64,000 nt of DNA from Thinopyrum elongatum (taxonomy: Eukaryota; Streptophyta; Magnoliopsida; Poales; Poaceae), in contig CM022301.1 in NCBI GenBank assembly GCA_011799875.1, forward strand, positions 14,234,443 through 14,298,442. Direction: 5' to 3'. Under the pieces are notes generated by a model that was given only the letters and a program-made list of their open reading frames with translations, did no database searches and was not told where the DNA came from. Both the position numbers and the translations under genes were made by a program. How positions within the stretch are numbered: position 1 is the stretch's first letter; every line of letters starts with the position of its first letter. Below are positions 10,022 through 22,504 of this stretch, piece after piece.

Positions 10022-12676
10022 TTAGGAGGTAGAAGGAAAAAGTCCGGGATATTCTTCCCGAAGATGATCCTCGCGTTCCCAAGTGGCTTCGTCTTCAGTG
10101 TGATTCGACCATTGCACTTTTAGGAACTTGGTCGTCTTCTGACGAGTACGACGTTCAGTTTCGTCGAGGATGCGAATCGGATGCTCCTTATAGGAAAGAT
10201 CATCTTGTAGCTCGAGCATCTCATGATCCACTGCACGGTGCGGGGATTCCTTGAAGCACTTACGGAGTTGCGACACATGGAAGATATCATGAATATGGGA
10301 GAATCGCGGTGGCAACTCCAATTTATATGCCACCTGTCCCCGTCTAGCCACGATGCGGAAAGGACCAATATAGCGAGGAGCTAGCTTGCCCTTAATTCCG
10401 AAATGACGGGCGCCCTTCATTGGAGTGACACGAAGATAGGCTTGATCACCAGGTTGATAGATCACACCCCATCGCTTGCGATCATAATTACTCTTCTGAC
10501 GGTCTTGAGCTGCTTTGAGATTCTCCCGGACAATTCGGACTTGTTCTTCGGCATGCTGAATAATGTCCGGTCCAACAAGAGGTCGTTCCCCAGTTTCTGA
10601 CCAATTCAGAGGGGTTCGACATTTTCGTCCATAAAGAACCTCAAATGGGGCCATTTTTAAGCTGGCTTGATAACTGTTGTTATAAGAGAACTCGGCATAC
10701 GGGAGAGATTCCTCCCATTTCTTACCGAAGGATATAACACAGGCTCGAAGCATGTCTTCAAGCACTTGATTAACGCGCTCAACTTGGCCTTGGGATTGGG
10801 GATGATAAGCTGAACTCCAGGTAATATGAGTTCCCATTGCTTTCTGGAAACTTTCCCAGAAATGGCCAGTGAAAATGCTGCCATGGTCTGAACTGATTTC
10901 CTTGGGAATACCATGGAGTGAAACAATTCTGGAGATATATAGCTCTGCTAACTGACTAGCAGTAATAGTCTCCTTAACTGGCAGAAAGTGTGCAACCTTG
11001 GAGAGTTGGTCGACGACGACAAGAATGGCATCGTGACCCTTCTGAGACTTGGGAAGACCAGTAATGAAGTCCATTTGCACTTTATCCCACTTCCATAGAG
11101 GAATAGGGAGCGGTTGCAGAATTCCAGCAGGTTTCTGATGTTCTGCCTTCACGCGACGACAAACGTCACACTCGGCAACATAACAAGCAATATCTTGCTT
11201 CATTCTAGACAACCAGTACCTTTGCCGAAGATCTCGATACATCTTGGTACTACCCGGATGGATAGATAGTGGTGTATCATGGGCCTCCTTCATGACTTTG
11301 TCGGTCATCAGCTCGAAGCGAGGTACTACAATGCGGTCTCGGAAGTACAAGGTTCCATCTTCAGCAATCGAGAAATCCCTGTACTTTTGGAGGTGAAGCT
11401 CTTTCTTCATTAGATCAATTTCAGCATCTTTGGCTTGCACAATCTTGACAGCTTTCTGAAGATCTGGCTGTATCACAAGATTATTAAGAGAACCTTGCGG
11501 AATGATGCAGAGATTCAGCTTACGCAATTCTTCATATAGCTGGGGTTGAGCTTGCTTTACCATGAGGTTACTACAATATGACTTGCGGCTCAAGGCATCA
11601 GCCATCACATTAGCTTTGCCAGGAGTGTAGGAAATACCACAGTCATAATCGGTGATTGTTTCCAACCAACGCTGCTGACGAAGATTGAGTTCCGGTTGAG
11701 TGAATAAGTACTTCAAGCTCTGATGATCGGTGTATATCTCACACCGATTACCAAGGAGGTAATGACGCCACTGCTTCAAAGCATAAATGGCAGCAGCAAG
11801 TTCGAGGTCATGCACTGGGTAATTCTCTTCATGTGGACGCAATTGTCGCGAAGCATAAGCAATAACTCTTCGCTCTTGCATTAGGACACAACCTAGTCCT
11901 TGGCGAGAGGCGTCGCAGAAGATCACAAAATCTTTGCGGGAGTCTAGAGGAGCAAGGACTGGAGCAGAAGTCAGCTTGTCCTTGAGGGTCTGGAAGCTTT
12001 CCTGACATTTGTCTGTCCAATCAAACTTAACGCCTTTGTGAAGCAGATTAGTTAGGGGCTTGGCAATCTTGGAGAAATTTTCGATGAATCGGCGACAATA
12101 ACTTGCAAGCCCGAGGAAACTTCTGACTTGCTTGACGTTCTTCCGAGGGGTCCAGTCAAGAATAGCCTGAACACGTTCCGGGTTAACTGCGATACCATCC
12201 TTGGAAATGACATGTCCAAGGTAGGTTACTTCAGAAAGCCAGAATTCGCACTTAGAGTAATTGGCATATAATTGGTGCTCTCGAAGTCTCTCCAGAACTA
12301 GTCGAAGGTGCTCAGCATGTTCTTCTTTGTTCTTCGAATAAACCAGAATATCATCCAGATATACCACGACGAATTTGTCGAGGTAATCCATGAATATGTA
12401 ATTCATTAGGCGGGAGAATGTAGCTGGAGCGTTTGTTAAACCAAACGACATGACTGTGTACTCGTAAGAGCCATAACGAGTAACGAATGCAGTCTTCGGA
12501 ATATCCTCTTCGCGAACACGGATCTGGTGATAACCCAACCTCAAGTCGAGTTTAGAAAACACCGAAGATCGATCAACTTGCAGGATCCTACTCTCCGTGT
12601 GCACTCTGATGCAGAATACGGTCTTATCGAATGACAACTCGGAGTATAATACAACTCGGAGAGAAAGGTTAAACAA
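10022..12676 (-). CDS. Gypsy pol polyprotein, N-terminally truncated: RT, RNase H, integrase, chromodomain
   Basis: An 884-codon open frame. From the N-terminus: RT palm with VFSKLDLR and GYHQI, then [15 protein letters not shown] and the active site YLDD; RNase H with FCDAS and [11 protein letters not shown]; an integrase zinc region with HPG and [11 protein letters not shown]; an integrase core with [17 protein letters not shown] and GQVERVN giving the D, D, E residues; a basic region with GPFRI; and a chromodomain-like end [10 protein letters not shown] to FLKVQWSNH and EATWERE. About 37 residues before VFSKL do not fit RT, so a deletion junction lies near 12570. Gag and protease are absent between there and the primer-binding site. 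SDHG replaces the more usual SDRG. The frame has no stop, which fits a young copy. It could act only with gag supplied by another copy. Confidence 0.93.
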   Translation of the reverse strand: MFNLSLRVVLYSELSFDKTVFCIRVHTESRILQVDRSSVFSKLDLRLGYHQIRVREEDIPKTAFVTRYGSYEYTVMSFGLTNAPATFSRLMNYIFMDYLDKFVVVYLDDILVYSKNKEEHAEHLRLVLERLREHQLYANYSKCEFWLSEVTYLGHVISKDGIAVNPERVQAILDWTPRKNVKQVRSFLGLASYCRRFIENFSKIAKPLTNLLHKGVKFDWTDKCQESFQTLKDKLTSAPVLAPLDSRKDFVIFCDASRQGLGCVLMQERRVIAYASRQLRPHEENYPVHDLELAAAIYALKQWRHYLLGNRCEIYTDHQSLKYLFTQPELNLRQQRWLETITDYDCGISYTPGKANVMADALSRKSYCSNLMVKQAQPQLYEELRKLNLCIIPQGSLNNLVIQPDLQKAVKIVQAKDAEIDLMKKELHLQKYRDFSIAEDGTLYFRDRIVVPRFELMTDKVMKEAHDTPLSIHPGSTKMYRDLRQRYWLSRMKQDIACYVAECDVCRRVKAEHQKPAGILQPLPIPLWKWDKVQMDFITGLPKSQKGHDAILVVVDQLSKVAHFLPVKETITASQLAELYISRIVSLHGIPKEISSDHGSIFTGHFWESFQKAMGTHITWSSAYHPQSQGQVERVNQVLEDMLRACVISFGKKWEESLPYAEFSYNNSYQASLKMAPFEVLYGRKCRTPLNWSETGERPLVGPDIIQHAEEQVRIVRENLKAAQDRQKSNYDRKRWGVIYQPGDQAYLRVTPMKGARHFGIKGKLAPRYIGPFRIVARRGQVAYKLELPPRFSHIHDIFHVSQLRKCFKESPHRAVDHEMLELQDDLSYKEHPIRILDETERRTRQKTTKFLKVQWSNHTEDEATWEREDHLREEYPGLFPSTS

Positions 12677-12979
12677 AACAATGGAAAGAAAAATGATTAT
12701 CAGACTAATCAGATCAACGTCAGGGAAATCGCACTGAATCCAGCTCTCCGGGTGGATAGAATTAACGAGATCCTAAATGTCGGTGTTAGTAAATTTTATT
12801 AAACCCGAATAGATGAGAGATTAGAATCCCAGAGTAAAGGAGAGGAATAAAAGATCCTAATACCACCCAGTTGGCGACGTGGGCCCGTAAGCCACACAGC
12901 CAAGTTAGTAAAACAGTTTTTGACCACTAGACTCAACTTCGGCCAAAGAGTTGGAAAGGGGGACTCCTAGAGGCAGTCG
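12677..12979 (-). other. Short leader remnant of the Gypsy element
   Basis: Only about 300 bases separate the primer-binding site from the truncated pol. In related elements this place holds leader, gag and protease of several kilobases. No coding sequence was seen, so a deletion removed them. Confidence 0.75.
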
Positions 12980-12991
12980 GCTCTGATACCA
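12980..12991 (-). other. Primer-binding site, initiator tRNA-Met type
   Basis: The minus strand reads TGGTATCAGAGC, the standard plant site complementary to the 3' end of initiator tRNA-Met, three bases from the right LTR. It fixes the orientation of the element. Confidence 0.93.
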
Positions 12992-12994
12992 ACC

Positions 12995-15900
12995 TGTGAC
13001 GACCCCGGCTTAATCGTGCACTAATCATACACGCAAATGCGCACGATCAAGCCTAAGGACTCACTTGAAGATATCACAACACAACTCTAAAACATAAAAT
13101 AAAGTCATACAAGCTTAATATTACAAGCCAGGGCCTCGAGGGCTCGAATACATAGCTCGATGGCATACAAGCGTCAGCGGAAGCATTAGATATCTGGGTA
13201 CAGATATATTACATAGAGAGAATTAGGCCTTCACATAGGCGGGGTAAAATAAAATACTACGATCGAAAGGCGTAGGCCTCCTGCCCTGGACCCTCCGATC
13301 CTACTCCTGGTCGTCGAACGGCTCCTCGTAGTAGTAGTACTCGCCAGGCGGGTAGTAGTACTGGTCGTCGGCTGGGGCTTCTGGCTCAGGGGCTCCGTCG
13401 TCTGGTGGCATCAAATGGAATATGGGGGAAAAAAAGAAAATAAAGCAAACGTGAGTACTCATCCGAAGTACTCAGCAAGCAAGGATCTACACTACATATG
13501 CATCATTGTCAAAGGAATGGCTGTATATGTGGACTGGGCTGCAGAAATGCCAGAATAGAGGGGGAAAGCCTAGTCCTATCGAAGACTAGCATCTTCAACA
13601 ATCTTCAGCAGTCTTTCAGCATGAGGAGAGAGCAGATTACATAAGTAAAGTAGTAGTAGTAGTATCATCAACCTCGACCTGAGATCCTTTCTCGACTCCC
13701 TGCGAGAAAGCAATCCCAGAGCCGTACTATCCAATTCTCATCACATGTTCTAGTTGTACCGATCGGGATACAACTCCGAGTGTCCGTTACCGTAGGACAG
13801 GCTATCGATAGAAGTCTCTTCCCTGCAGGGGTGCACCAACTTACCCACCACGCTCGCTTAACTCCGGCCGGAAACACTTTTCTGGGTCATGCCCGGCCTC
13901 GGCTAAGCAACACGCCGCAACCCGACCTAGGCTTATAAGAGAGGTCAGCACGCCGGACTAAACCTATGCCCCCAGGGGTCTTGGGCCATCGCCCCGGGAA
14001 CTCCTGCACGTTACGGGGCCACCGAGAGCAGACCTAGCAACCCCTTATACAAGCGCGGTTGCGTTACCAGTCCAACTCGGCGTGCGCCGCTCCTTACTGA
14101 CGTCCAACAAGCTTCGGCTGATGTGTACGACGCAGAACGCCCATACTATGCCCACGTGATGGTTAGTGCTATCGGGCCAGAGGCCCCTCGGATCAAATAT
14201 CCAAACCGTAGTGGATTAGGAGCGCGCGGAAACGAGCAGAGACTCATGATCGATGTGACCCCGTCGCCCCGTCTCGAGGACTTGCGGCAAGGGCTAAGAA
14301 TGCCCGGCCACGCCTCGTAGTTATCTCGCGGGCACCATCCAGGTCAACCCGACTCCACATCACTTCGCGTTAAGCTCGCGCGGGTACCCCTCAGGGCCGA
14401 CCCGTCTTTAGTATCGTGGTTCATAGTCAAGTCATAATATCCAAGGTAACTGTGTGTCTGACACCGAAGGGAACCATGAGGAATCACCCTCGATGGAGTT
14501 CCCGCTCGATGTTATCATCAAGGTGAACGAAGGAGGAATCACCCTCGAGGTCCACACTTGAGAGGTTGCGCGACGATGTCGTTATCGGGGGTGGTGTAGG
14601 AGGAATCACCCTCGCTTACCACGACCGAGTAACTAACCTACAAGGTTAACATCAGAAGTGCTAACGAGGTATCACCCTCGGCACTCGACGGTAACCCAGC
14701 AGTGTCGGCAACTAAGGGGTAGTGATGTGCGGTGCCAGGGTCTGGTCTTCAATCCCGGTGATCGGGTCTTCTGATATCCAGCAGGGCAGTCGGGATCAAG
14801 TGGAGGTCTCTGTCGTGTCTCTACCCATCCTATACTAAGCAGTCTAGGATAACCAGTAAGGTAACAAAGCAGGGTACAATAATCAGGCTATGCAGCAGAT
14901 ATAGGAAAATAGTAGCAGTAGCAGCTCTAATGCAAGCATAAGAGAGAAGAGAATAGGCGATATAGGCATGCTCAAAATGGGGGTGCTTGCCTGTTTGCTC
15001 GGGGGCAAGGGCAAGGTCTTCAGTAGTATAGTCGGGGACGTAGTCGTACTCCTGTGCGGCGTCTGCCTCGGGAGCTACGTCAACGTCGGGGTCTACCGAG
15101 AGAGAAGAGGGGGAAGAAACAGGTAAACATAATGCAAACAAATGCAATACGGTGCGTGTGATGCTATGATGCAGTGCAGGGTTGCCTAATTATGCATCTA
15201 AGTCATTTTAGTTATTTTTAGAATTATTCTGGGATTTAATATCCGACGTGTGTGCACTATTCATCTGCCGGATTCGGATTCGGAGTTACGAGTTCTTCTA
15301 CGTAGGAGGTTCCGATGGAGAAACAGACGGCACGATTAGACTCCACTCGTCGTTCTGAGCAACTTTCATGTTTTAACTTTTTCGATCCGAGCTACGGTTT
15401 AAAAGATATGAATTTTTAAAGATTATTTGAATTTCTGGAATTAATTTTTATTTACAGAAAATGAATTATGACGTCAGCATGATGTCGTGCTGACATCAGC
15501 AAGTCAACAGCGGCTGTACAGGTCAAACCTGACATGTGGGTCCAGTGGGACCCACATGTCAGCCTCTGTTTCTTTAACCAGTGATTTAGTTTAATTACCA
15601 GGATTAATTAGGGGGTGGACCCCACATGTCAGTGAGACATTAGGTTAAATTAATTAGTTTCTATTTAATTAAATCTCTAATTAGGCTAATTAGTCGCGGG
15701 GGCCCACCTGTCAGTGGCTCTGGGTCGGCCACGTCAGCATAGTTGACTTGGTCAACTAGTCAACGCGGGCCCCTGGGCCCACGGGTCAGTGACCCAGGGC
15801 GACCCACGTGGCGGCCACGTCGGCGCCGGCGCCGGAGATTGCTCCGGCGACCAATTTCGCGGCGGCCGCTCGCCAGAGTTCGTCGGATTTGCGTTTTAGC

Positions 15901-17200
15901 GCACCATTTCGCGCGCGGTTGACAGCGTTCGAACGAGGACTCGACGCCGCGTCCATCTATGGTGTCGGAACGGACCGGGGAGGCCTAACGTGACGGCGGC
16001 GTCGACATCGGCGGCGAGGTGCTCGGGCGAGCGACGGAAACGGCGACCCAGCGCGCAAACAAGTGAAGGAAAAGGCTAGGCGGGGTCTACTCGTCGCGGT
16101 GAGTGTGATGGTGGCGCGCACGGGACCATTTGGTCACCGTGGCCACGCCGGCGACGAGGTCGCGCGACGGTGAGCTCGGGCGTGAACGGGGCGGCGTCTA
16201 CAGCTCGGGAACGACGAGGAGAAGAAGCAGGGAGGGAAGGAGAGGCTCACAGCGGTGGTAGCCGTTCAGAGCCTGCTCGGGGCAGGCGCGGAGCGGCTGG
16301 ATTCGCCGGGTTCTCGCCGGAGTCCGAGAAGAAGGGGGCGGTGCGGCTCGGCGTCTCTGGGGCTCCTCGGCTCCACCGAATGGCTCGGGGCGGCGTAGTC
16401 GAGGACGGCGGAGACGGTGGACAGCTCGGCGTGCCCCGGGGATGACGGTGGCCGCGACGGAGGCGAACGGCGGCGAGGCTGGCGCTCGGCCTCTCTGGAT
16501 CTGGAGGGGAAGACGGGCGGAGCGAGAGAGAGGAGAGGGGAAAGTGGCGAGGAGAGCCAGGGGAGACGCACGGCCTCTCCCTTTTCCCCTCGCGGCGCCC
16601 GCGACGTCGCGCTGTCGGCGTCTCGCCGGCGCGCGCGCGCTCGTCCACAGGGAGGTTGACACGGCGAGGGAGAGAGAAGGGGATGGGCCAGCTGGGCTGG
16701 GCCAATGCACTGTGCACTTGGTCCAGTCCAGCTTTAGTCTTTTTCTTTTATTTCTTTTCCTTTTCTCTTTTCTTTTCTGTTGCGAAATGATTAGGCCACT
16801 TAATGTCTTTTGTAAAACAGTGAGTTATGCCACATAAATATGTTGCAATATCTAGCACTGCCAAAAATTGATTTGGACAGAATTGAAGTTTGTTGGGATT
16901 TGATATGATTTTAAATATATCAAATATTCTATTTTTTGGGCTGTTTCATCTTGTTAGAGTCACTTGTCCAACTCCAAATATTTTGATATTGGTTTTAGAA
17001 ATGTTCCTGGATTATTGGCCATTTAATGAACATTTTCCCAACAGAGTTTGAACAACTTTATATTTCACTTTTGAATTTGAGTTGATTTTCAGATGTGAAT
17101 TTGAATTGGATCATTAACCCTTATGACTTGGCACTGCAAATGATCATAACTTGGCAGTTTTAACAGAGTGTCATAGAGTTTATTACAAGGGGGTGTTACA
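12995..17200 (-). repeat. Gypsy LTR, right copy (5' LTR in element sense)
   Basis: It aligns to the left LTR over its full length with few substitutions, except for a block at about 13926-14130 that differs strongly from 6705-6915. In element sense this is the LTR that would drive transcription, reading leftward from 17200. Confidence 0.95.
13301..15092 (-). CDS. Candidate spliced coding tail inside the right LTR
   Basis: This is the same two-exon arrangement as in the left LTR: exon a 15092 to 14991, exon b 13401 to 13301, with the same TAG acceptor, GC donor, CAG acceptor and stop. No base difference between the two copies was seen in either exon, while the intron between them holds most of the LTR divergence. 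Because this is the promoter-side LTR, this copy would be the transcribed one. No start codon or upstream exon is assigned. Confidence 0.4.
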
Positions 17201-17205
17201 CTCCA

Positions 17206-17735
17206 CTAAATCTCTCTACCAGGCTATCGCCCCTTCTCCGGGACCCGAGGCTCTCACCACCATCTGGGAGATCCAGCTCCCCTTGAAGATTAGGATTTTC
17301 TTGTGGCAATGGATCTGCGGCCGCCTACCGTCCGGCGTGGAGGTCCTGAAACGCAACGGCCCTGGTGATAGGCGGTGCCCGCTCTGCGGGCCTAAAGAGG
17401 ATTCGAACCATATCTTCTTCACCTGCGTGTCCGCGCAGTTCCTCTGGAGCTGTTTCCGTGAAATAGTGGGTGGAAGCTGGGATCACAACAACTTCCCCGC
17501 TCTCTTCGCCGAACTCCAGGCGTTACCGCCCTTGTCTCGCCACATTAGGTGGCTGACCATCGGTGTGCTAGCCTGGACGCTGTGGACTGTTAGGAATAGG
17601 CTTGTGATTCAGCGTATCCCTCTTCGTCGCGCTACTGACGCTCTGTTCAAATGGTCTGGTTACTTGCAGCTTTGGCGGCCGCTTAGCCGCCCCAGGGACA
17701 GAGACGCCATCACCTCCATCATCACCCAGCTTTGA
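17206..17735 (+). pseudogene. LINE ORF2 fragment 3, C-terminal zinc-binding region
   Basis: After the Gypsy element the frame resumes with STKSLYQAIA, which follows SGQFSM before the insertion (plant LINEs usually read SGxFSxKSLY). It holds the zf-RVT region: IWEIQLPLKIRIFLWQ, RLPSGVEVLKRNG, CPLCG and the later H and C of NHIFFTC. It ends at TGA 17733-17735. No RNase H domain follows, unlike the other LINEs in this window, so this is a different LINE subgroup. Confidence 0.85.
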
Positions 17736-18022
17736 GCGATGGCTCTCCGGATGGCTCCGCCGCTTCTCCCTCCACCACCGGAGCCGGATTAGATCTCCTC
17801 TACCTCGTCGCCGCCGTGTGTGTTGTGCGTGCCTGTTGTGTCTGTGTTGGGCTTGTTGTGCTGTGCCCACAGCTGAACCCGTGTGTGTGGTGTTTGTGTG
17901 CTTGTCTGTTGGACCTTGCCTGCGGTGGCGATGTGTGTGTGTGTTGGTCGGTTGGTACTTTGTTGACTTTGTGCTCAGTGGTTGTTTTATTTATAAAGCG
18001 GGGCGAAAGCCTTTTTCGGTAA
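17736..18022 (+). other. LINE 3' untranslated tail
   Basis: A GT-rich stretch (repeats of TGTGTGT and GTTGTGC) is followed by the AT-rich and GCGGGGCGAAAGCC tail. No gene. The end at about 18022 is approximate because no poly(A) run is preserved. Confidence 0.6.
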
Positions 18023-19032
18023 CACTGCCGCATTGGAGCGACACATACACATAGAAAGGTCGATTCTTCATCCATTAGAGGAACTCGTGAAGTAAAGAGG
18101 CAGAGAAAAGAAGAACGTTCGACGACGGCGGAATCGACTTCGTAAGGCTTCATGATGGAGCAAGGTACACTCGGATCATGAACAGAAAAATCTCATGCAT
18201 GTTTTGTTGAATCATTTGTATTGCAAATGTTCCGCATACAGAGAAATTTTGCTTACACCGTCGACAGAGAAAGCTTCAATTGTATATGGGAAAAGCTTCA
18301 ATCGGCGACACAAAAAACTTCAACCGGCGACCAGGGGGAGGGAGACGAAGATGGTACGTGTTTTTTTTTGCTGGAATCAGTGACACGAAAAGCTGTAACC
18401 AGAGAGTCGATTTGCTGGGACCGGCGTCAGGCAGTGGCAAGCTGCGACGGTGGTGGAGCTGCGACGAGTGCCCCGTGCTGCAAACCACGAGCTGCAGGTG
18501 GAGCTGCTGCAACGCTGGCGCCCGCGTGGAGCACGGCAATGACGATCTGCTTCCGGGATTGGACGCGTACTCTCGAGCGGCTGGTAGGTGAGGGAGGTGC
18601 TCCACACCGGAGACGTCGCTGGGATCGAAGGGGGGGGGGGGCAATGGCGTCTGGTCATGTCGCGCGACGGCGCTGTGAGAAGGAGCGAGACGCAGGAGCA
18701 AGGGAGCAGGAATTGTGCGGGACTGGAGGAAAGAGACGAACCAGCTTCTGTTCAATCCGAAGCGTTCACGGAGGGCCAGATCGGCGCGGTGACCGGCGCC
18801 TACCAGCTGCCGCCAAAGAAAAGGCCCATGTACGAAACCGACCGTCAATCTGCCAACAGACCGACCGCAAGACCGCGTACGTACACAGTCCGGATACAAC
18901 ACAGACCACAATGAGGCCTTAAACAGGACGGCGTTGGCGTCGACTGAGACACACCCTCCAAAAAGATACTCGACCAATAAAAGACAGAGTCGGCGGCGCG
19001 ATTGCAAGGGGATCGGCGATCAGAACAAGAAG
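18023..19032. other. Intergenic region upstream of the Deg-like gene
   Basis: The first part holds a degenerate GC-rich block (about 18290-18720) rich in GCTGCAAC and CAACCGGCGAC words, like blocks at 22700-23200 and 55080-55500; it is probably transposon-derived. Overlapping frames on both strands have no recognisable domain. Near 18970, GACCAATAAAAG could be a CCAAT/TATA-like promoter for the gene at 19033, weakly supported. Confidence 0.45.
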
Positions 19033-22000
19033 ATGAGTACGGGTGTGGAGAAGCCAAACAACAAAAGGGCCACGGCGGCCGATCCGACCAGCCGAGGCGA
19101 TGCCGACGCCAAGAGGACGAAAAGGAATCTGGGGAGCGACGGGGAAGATAATCTGTCGCCTGATTCCGTCGACCATGCGTACGCCCTTGTTTTTGCCAAG
19201 ATTGCACAAGACGAAATAGACCAAGAGTCAGGTATGATTGCGCCATCCAAGTTTTCAACCGAATTCCTAGATAATGATACAAATTGTCTTCGTCTGCTCG
19301 TGTGTGATCTGATCGATATCTGTTTATGTTCCTGCCGCCTGTAGCTCCCCGCCCTGTGCAAATTCCTACCATCGCTTACTTCAAACCTCCGACCTTGTTT
19401 CACACTGATGAGCTCTTTTCCGTCCGTCGATCTGGAACAAAGGCCGTGCTCTCGGCAGCCAAATTTCTTTTAGGGGTTTCATCCTTTCTCGGTGCGTGCA
19501 TATGTGGCCTTGTACTACCACCCTCCATGTTTCGGATTGTTCGTCGCGCAACTTAATCGTATATCTTGTGCTTGAATCACACAGATGGTGAACCACTAAG
19601 GCGGTGCTCTGGCTTCTGGATAGATTGGGATAAGGAGAGCAAAACCGGCCTTGTTCTGACAACCGCGCGGCTGATTCGCACAAAGGATGCTCCTCTCAGC
19701 GTCTGGTCAGGCGGTGAAGAGTATGCTACAAACGCTGAAGTGAGTCAATGTGTTTCTTCTATAATGTACTTTCTTTTCCAACTGGTTCCATCGCAAATAA
19801 ATTAATTAATCTCCGGTGTAAATCTAACTAGTTGCAATTCACATGTTTTTTCTGTGCTATTGGCCTTTTCAAATAACAAAATGGAAACAAAACATGTGTT
19901 TGCTTACTATTCAAAAATCCTATATAATCTATCTCACAACTTTTTTTAGGTCACTGTTCATTTGCTAAATGGCACCAGTGCAAAGGGCCAGCTGGTCTAT
20001 CACCAGCCCCACTACGATCTCGCTTTCCTGAATGTTCAGATGGATCAACCAATCAAGTTACCATCTTTTAATGAAAAAGATGTAGAATTTGCTCAGAAGA
20101 TTTTTCGACTCGGAAGAGACAATGCCTTAAATCTAAGGATAACATATGCTAGAGCAGAATATTTGAATCCAACCATGTATGAACGGTACCACAATATATA
20201 TTTCCATTCTCCAGATGACCATGGCGATGATAATGTGGTAATATATCTTATCATGAGATAGTATTGTATACATTTGTTACAATTTTGAGTTTTGTTTGAT
20301 GACAACTTTGTGTTCCATATTGCTATCTATTGTTATAAGTTTTTTCTTGTTCTTGCAAACTCTCATATGTTGCCAATATGAATTGTTGCAGTATGACAAT
20401 GGGGGGCCAGTTATTGACTTGGGTGGAAAAGTGGTCGGAATGGTCAATGACCCTGAGAGATTTGAGTCTTTTATACCTTCTTCCATTGTGCTCAATTGTT
20501 TGGATTCATGGAGGAAATATCGGTACGTTTTTTCCTCTCAGTTCTGTAATGGTATCAATGAAAATGTGTTCTCCCTATTGTTTCTTTTTTACTTATTGTT
20601 AGGAGTCGATCTATTTCTCGTAGTATCTATTTTATCATTTTTATGCAATCTAATGACCATAAGTTATGTATAGATTCTAAAACAAGGTGATCATTGTTGT
20701 GTTTTATTATGTATATATACAGATGATATGTTAGTGGCTGCAATAAATAACTTAACAACAATAATCATTTATAAGCAAATCAAGAACTGGGTCTTTGAGG
20801 GGGCCTAGACAAAAACAAACATGTAGAACCACGTTGAGATGCTGAGAGTACAAAATGGATTATCATGACAACTAGTTATAAGAAGGGTTCTGCTTTGCGT
20901 GTCCTTAGCCAAGTTCTAGAGTAAAGTTTAATGGAAAACTATGTTTTAGGCTTTTCTCTCAGTTTTGATGGACAATTTTCCTGAAGCCATCTTTTTTTCA
21001 AGGAGAGTTTCAAGTTAAACCTATGAGATATTCCTGAACAAATGTATTTTGTGATACTCAGTCGTTCTCAGTCGTAATGAAATATGATGTACTCCCTTCG
21101 TCCCATAACATATATAAGAGCGTTTTTTACACTACACTAGTGTCAAAAACGCTCTTATATTATGGACGGAGGGAGTAATACTTTTACGTAATATCATGAA
21201 ATCCCTCTTTAGCATTTGTCAACTACTATGAATGATTCATCCCCGTTGGGCCTTTCTGAAGTCTATTTGAATCAAAATAATTGGTTATTGTTGTGTTTTT
21301 TTGACATGTTAAGATAGAAGCTCGATTCCACCAAAGATTGCTTACTCTGAAAGTGTTATACTTGCCCCTGTATACCTTGCTTAAAATATATTAAATGATT
21401 ATCTGATTTGATGTAGGCATTTCGCCCGGCCCCATCTTGGAATGACGTTTAAGGCCATTGAACTTCTAGAACCTGCTCATGTTGACATGTTATGGCGTAT
21501 ATATAACATTGATGACGGTCTTGTTGTTCAAGAGGTAGGGTAATGATTTCCTTGAGGTGCTCTATTTCTCATGCATGTAGTGGTTAATTATTTGGCAATT
21601 GAACCCTAGGTGTCGAAAGGATCTAATGCTGAGATACTTGGAATCCAAAAAGGTGATGTTATTGAATCTATCAATGGAAAAAGTGTTTCTACCACAATTG
21701 AGGTGGGTGTATTAATGAGCTGAAAATAAATTATATTTGTGTGATAGTTGTTGGCTTCACGATTTTGACTGCAATGTTTTTTCTCTGCAATTATCAGTTC
21801 GAAAATATGCTGATGAGCACATGCAAGGTCCCTTCAGGTGTTGAAGTTCATATTTCTGTAAGTACATTTCTATATCATGGTTTGCTTGATCCCTGCCATC
21901 CATTTCTTTGTGCTGATGTATTATTAGCAAAATGCTAGCACTAAGTGATTTGTTTCGCTAACTCCATAGGTCGGGGTGTTTCACACACTCAACAAACAAC

Positions 22001-22059
22001 GAAGCACTGTAGAGTTGACTGCAAATTTATCCGAACTTGGAGAAGTCATTACAAGCTAG
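19033..22059 (+). CDS. Deg/HtrA-like protein with PDZ domain, predicted catalytically inactive
   Basis: Nine exons join to 426 codons: 19033-19231, 19345-19491, 19585-19739, 19950-20237, 20392-20522, 21417-21534, 21610-21702, 21798-21857, 21970-22059; all introns are GT-AG. Residues 1-66 are hydrophilic with basic clusters (KR at 11-12, KRTKR at 27-31) that could be a bipartite nuclear signal. A trypsin-like domain covers about 95-305 and a PDZ domain about 310-420 (GLVVQEVSKGSNAEILGI, GDVIESINGKSV). Deg proteases use His, Asp, Ser. Here the His site reads LTTARLI (Arg144), Asp190 is kept in HYDLAFL, and the Ser site reads DNGGP (Asn266) instead of NSGGP. The fold looks kept and the chemistry lost, so a binding or regulatory role is inferred. 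The exon 4 donor (20235 or 20237) is uncertain by one codon. It resembles the grass 'protease Do-like' family. A MITE lies in the fifth intron. Confidence 0.75.
21092..21175. mobile_element. Stowaway (Tc1/Mariner) MITE, 84 bp, in the fifth intron
   Basis: CTCCCTTCGTCCCATAA and its near complement at the other end form long arms; TA is duplicated at 21090-21091 and 21176-21177. The whole element folds into a hairpin around ACTAGTGT. Such MITEs are recalled sources of small RNAs like the miR1436 group. It is spliced out with the intron. Confidence 0.93.
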
Positions 22060-22504
22060 GTACACATCTCCTCTTTTAATTAGCCCAACCCACAAATTAT
22101 TATTTCAATTATCTAGTATGTATATTCCATTTTTTGCAGATAATTATTATCCAGATACAGTGCTAGCACTAAGATGTAAGCTTATGTGCATTGTGCATTG
22201 TGCAATACACTCTTACGTGAAACCCATGTGATGTTTAAAATATCATACCACATCATAAAATATGCTGATATTTTGGAAGTTTATGGTTTTCGTAAATAGG
22301 TGGTGTGCAGCAGTTTGGGGAGACCAGACTTCATCCATGTTTTTTACCCAAGCATCCATCTTCCATTTGTAGACTTGAAGTTTTAGGGGGTTTTTTTTTT
22401 GGAACAAGAGATGCATGTCTGTGGTTGTAGGTTTGTTGATGGGCGCTAACTTTGAGTTGTGTGACATTTTGCAAAGAATGCGGATTAAATATGGAAAACG
22501 ATTA
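22060..22504. other. 3' flank of the Deg-like gene
   Basis: AT-rich sequence that should contain the 3' untranslated region. No canonical AATAAA was noted close to the stop. No other gene is visible. Confidence 0.5.

Larger units (their letters stand above)
5774..17200 (-). mobile_element. Gypsy (chromovirus, Tekay/Del-like) LTR retrotransposon with internal deletion
   Basis: Two LTRs (5774-9983 and 12995-17200) bound a 3.0 kb interior. The element begins TG and ends CA, and has the 5 bp target duplication CTCCA at 5769-5773 and 17201-17205. On the minus strand the order is LTR, primer-binding site, pol with integrase and a C-terminal chromodomain, polypurine tract, LTR. RT, RNase H then integrase identifies Gypsy; the chromodomain-like C-terminus points to a chromovirus. 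Gag, protease and the start of RT are missing. About 30-35 LTR differences outside one divergent block were counted by eye in 4.2 kb, so the insertion is recent. Confidence 0.93.
1..18022 (+). mobile_element. L1-type LINE, interrupted by two nested elements
   Basis: One non-LTR retrotransposon runs through three segments (1-290, 4109-5773, 17206-18022). Removing the CACTA element with one TGG copy, and the Gypsy element with one CTCCA copy, rejoins the reading frame at both junctions. Its 5' part, including any endonuclease, lies before the window. The 3' end near 18022 follows a short T-rich and GCGGGGCGAAAGCC-type tail that is common at the end of grass LINEs; no long poly(A) is left. It is the oldest of the three nested elements. 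Confidence 0.85.

Noticed and set aside
18276..19007. 243-codon minus-strand frame upstream of the Deg-like gene
   Set aside because: Overlapped by plus-strand frames of similar length, no recognisable domain, and located in a GC-rich degenerate repeat.
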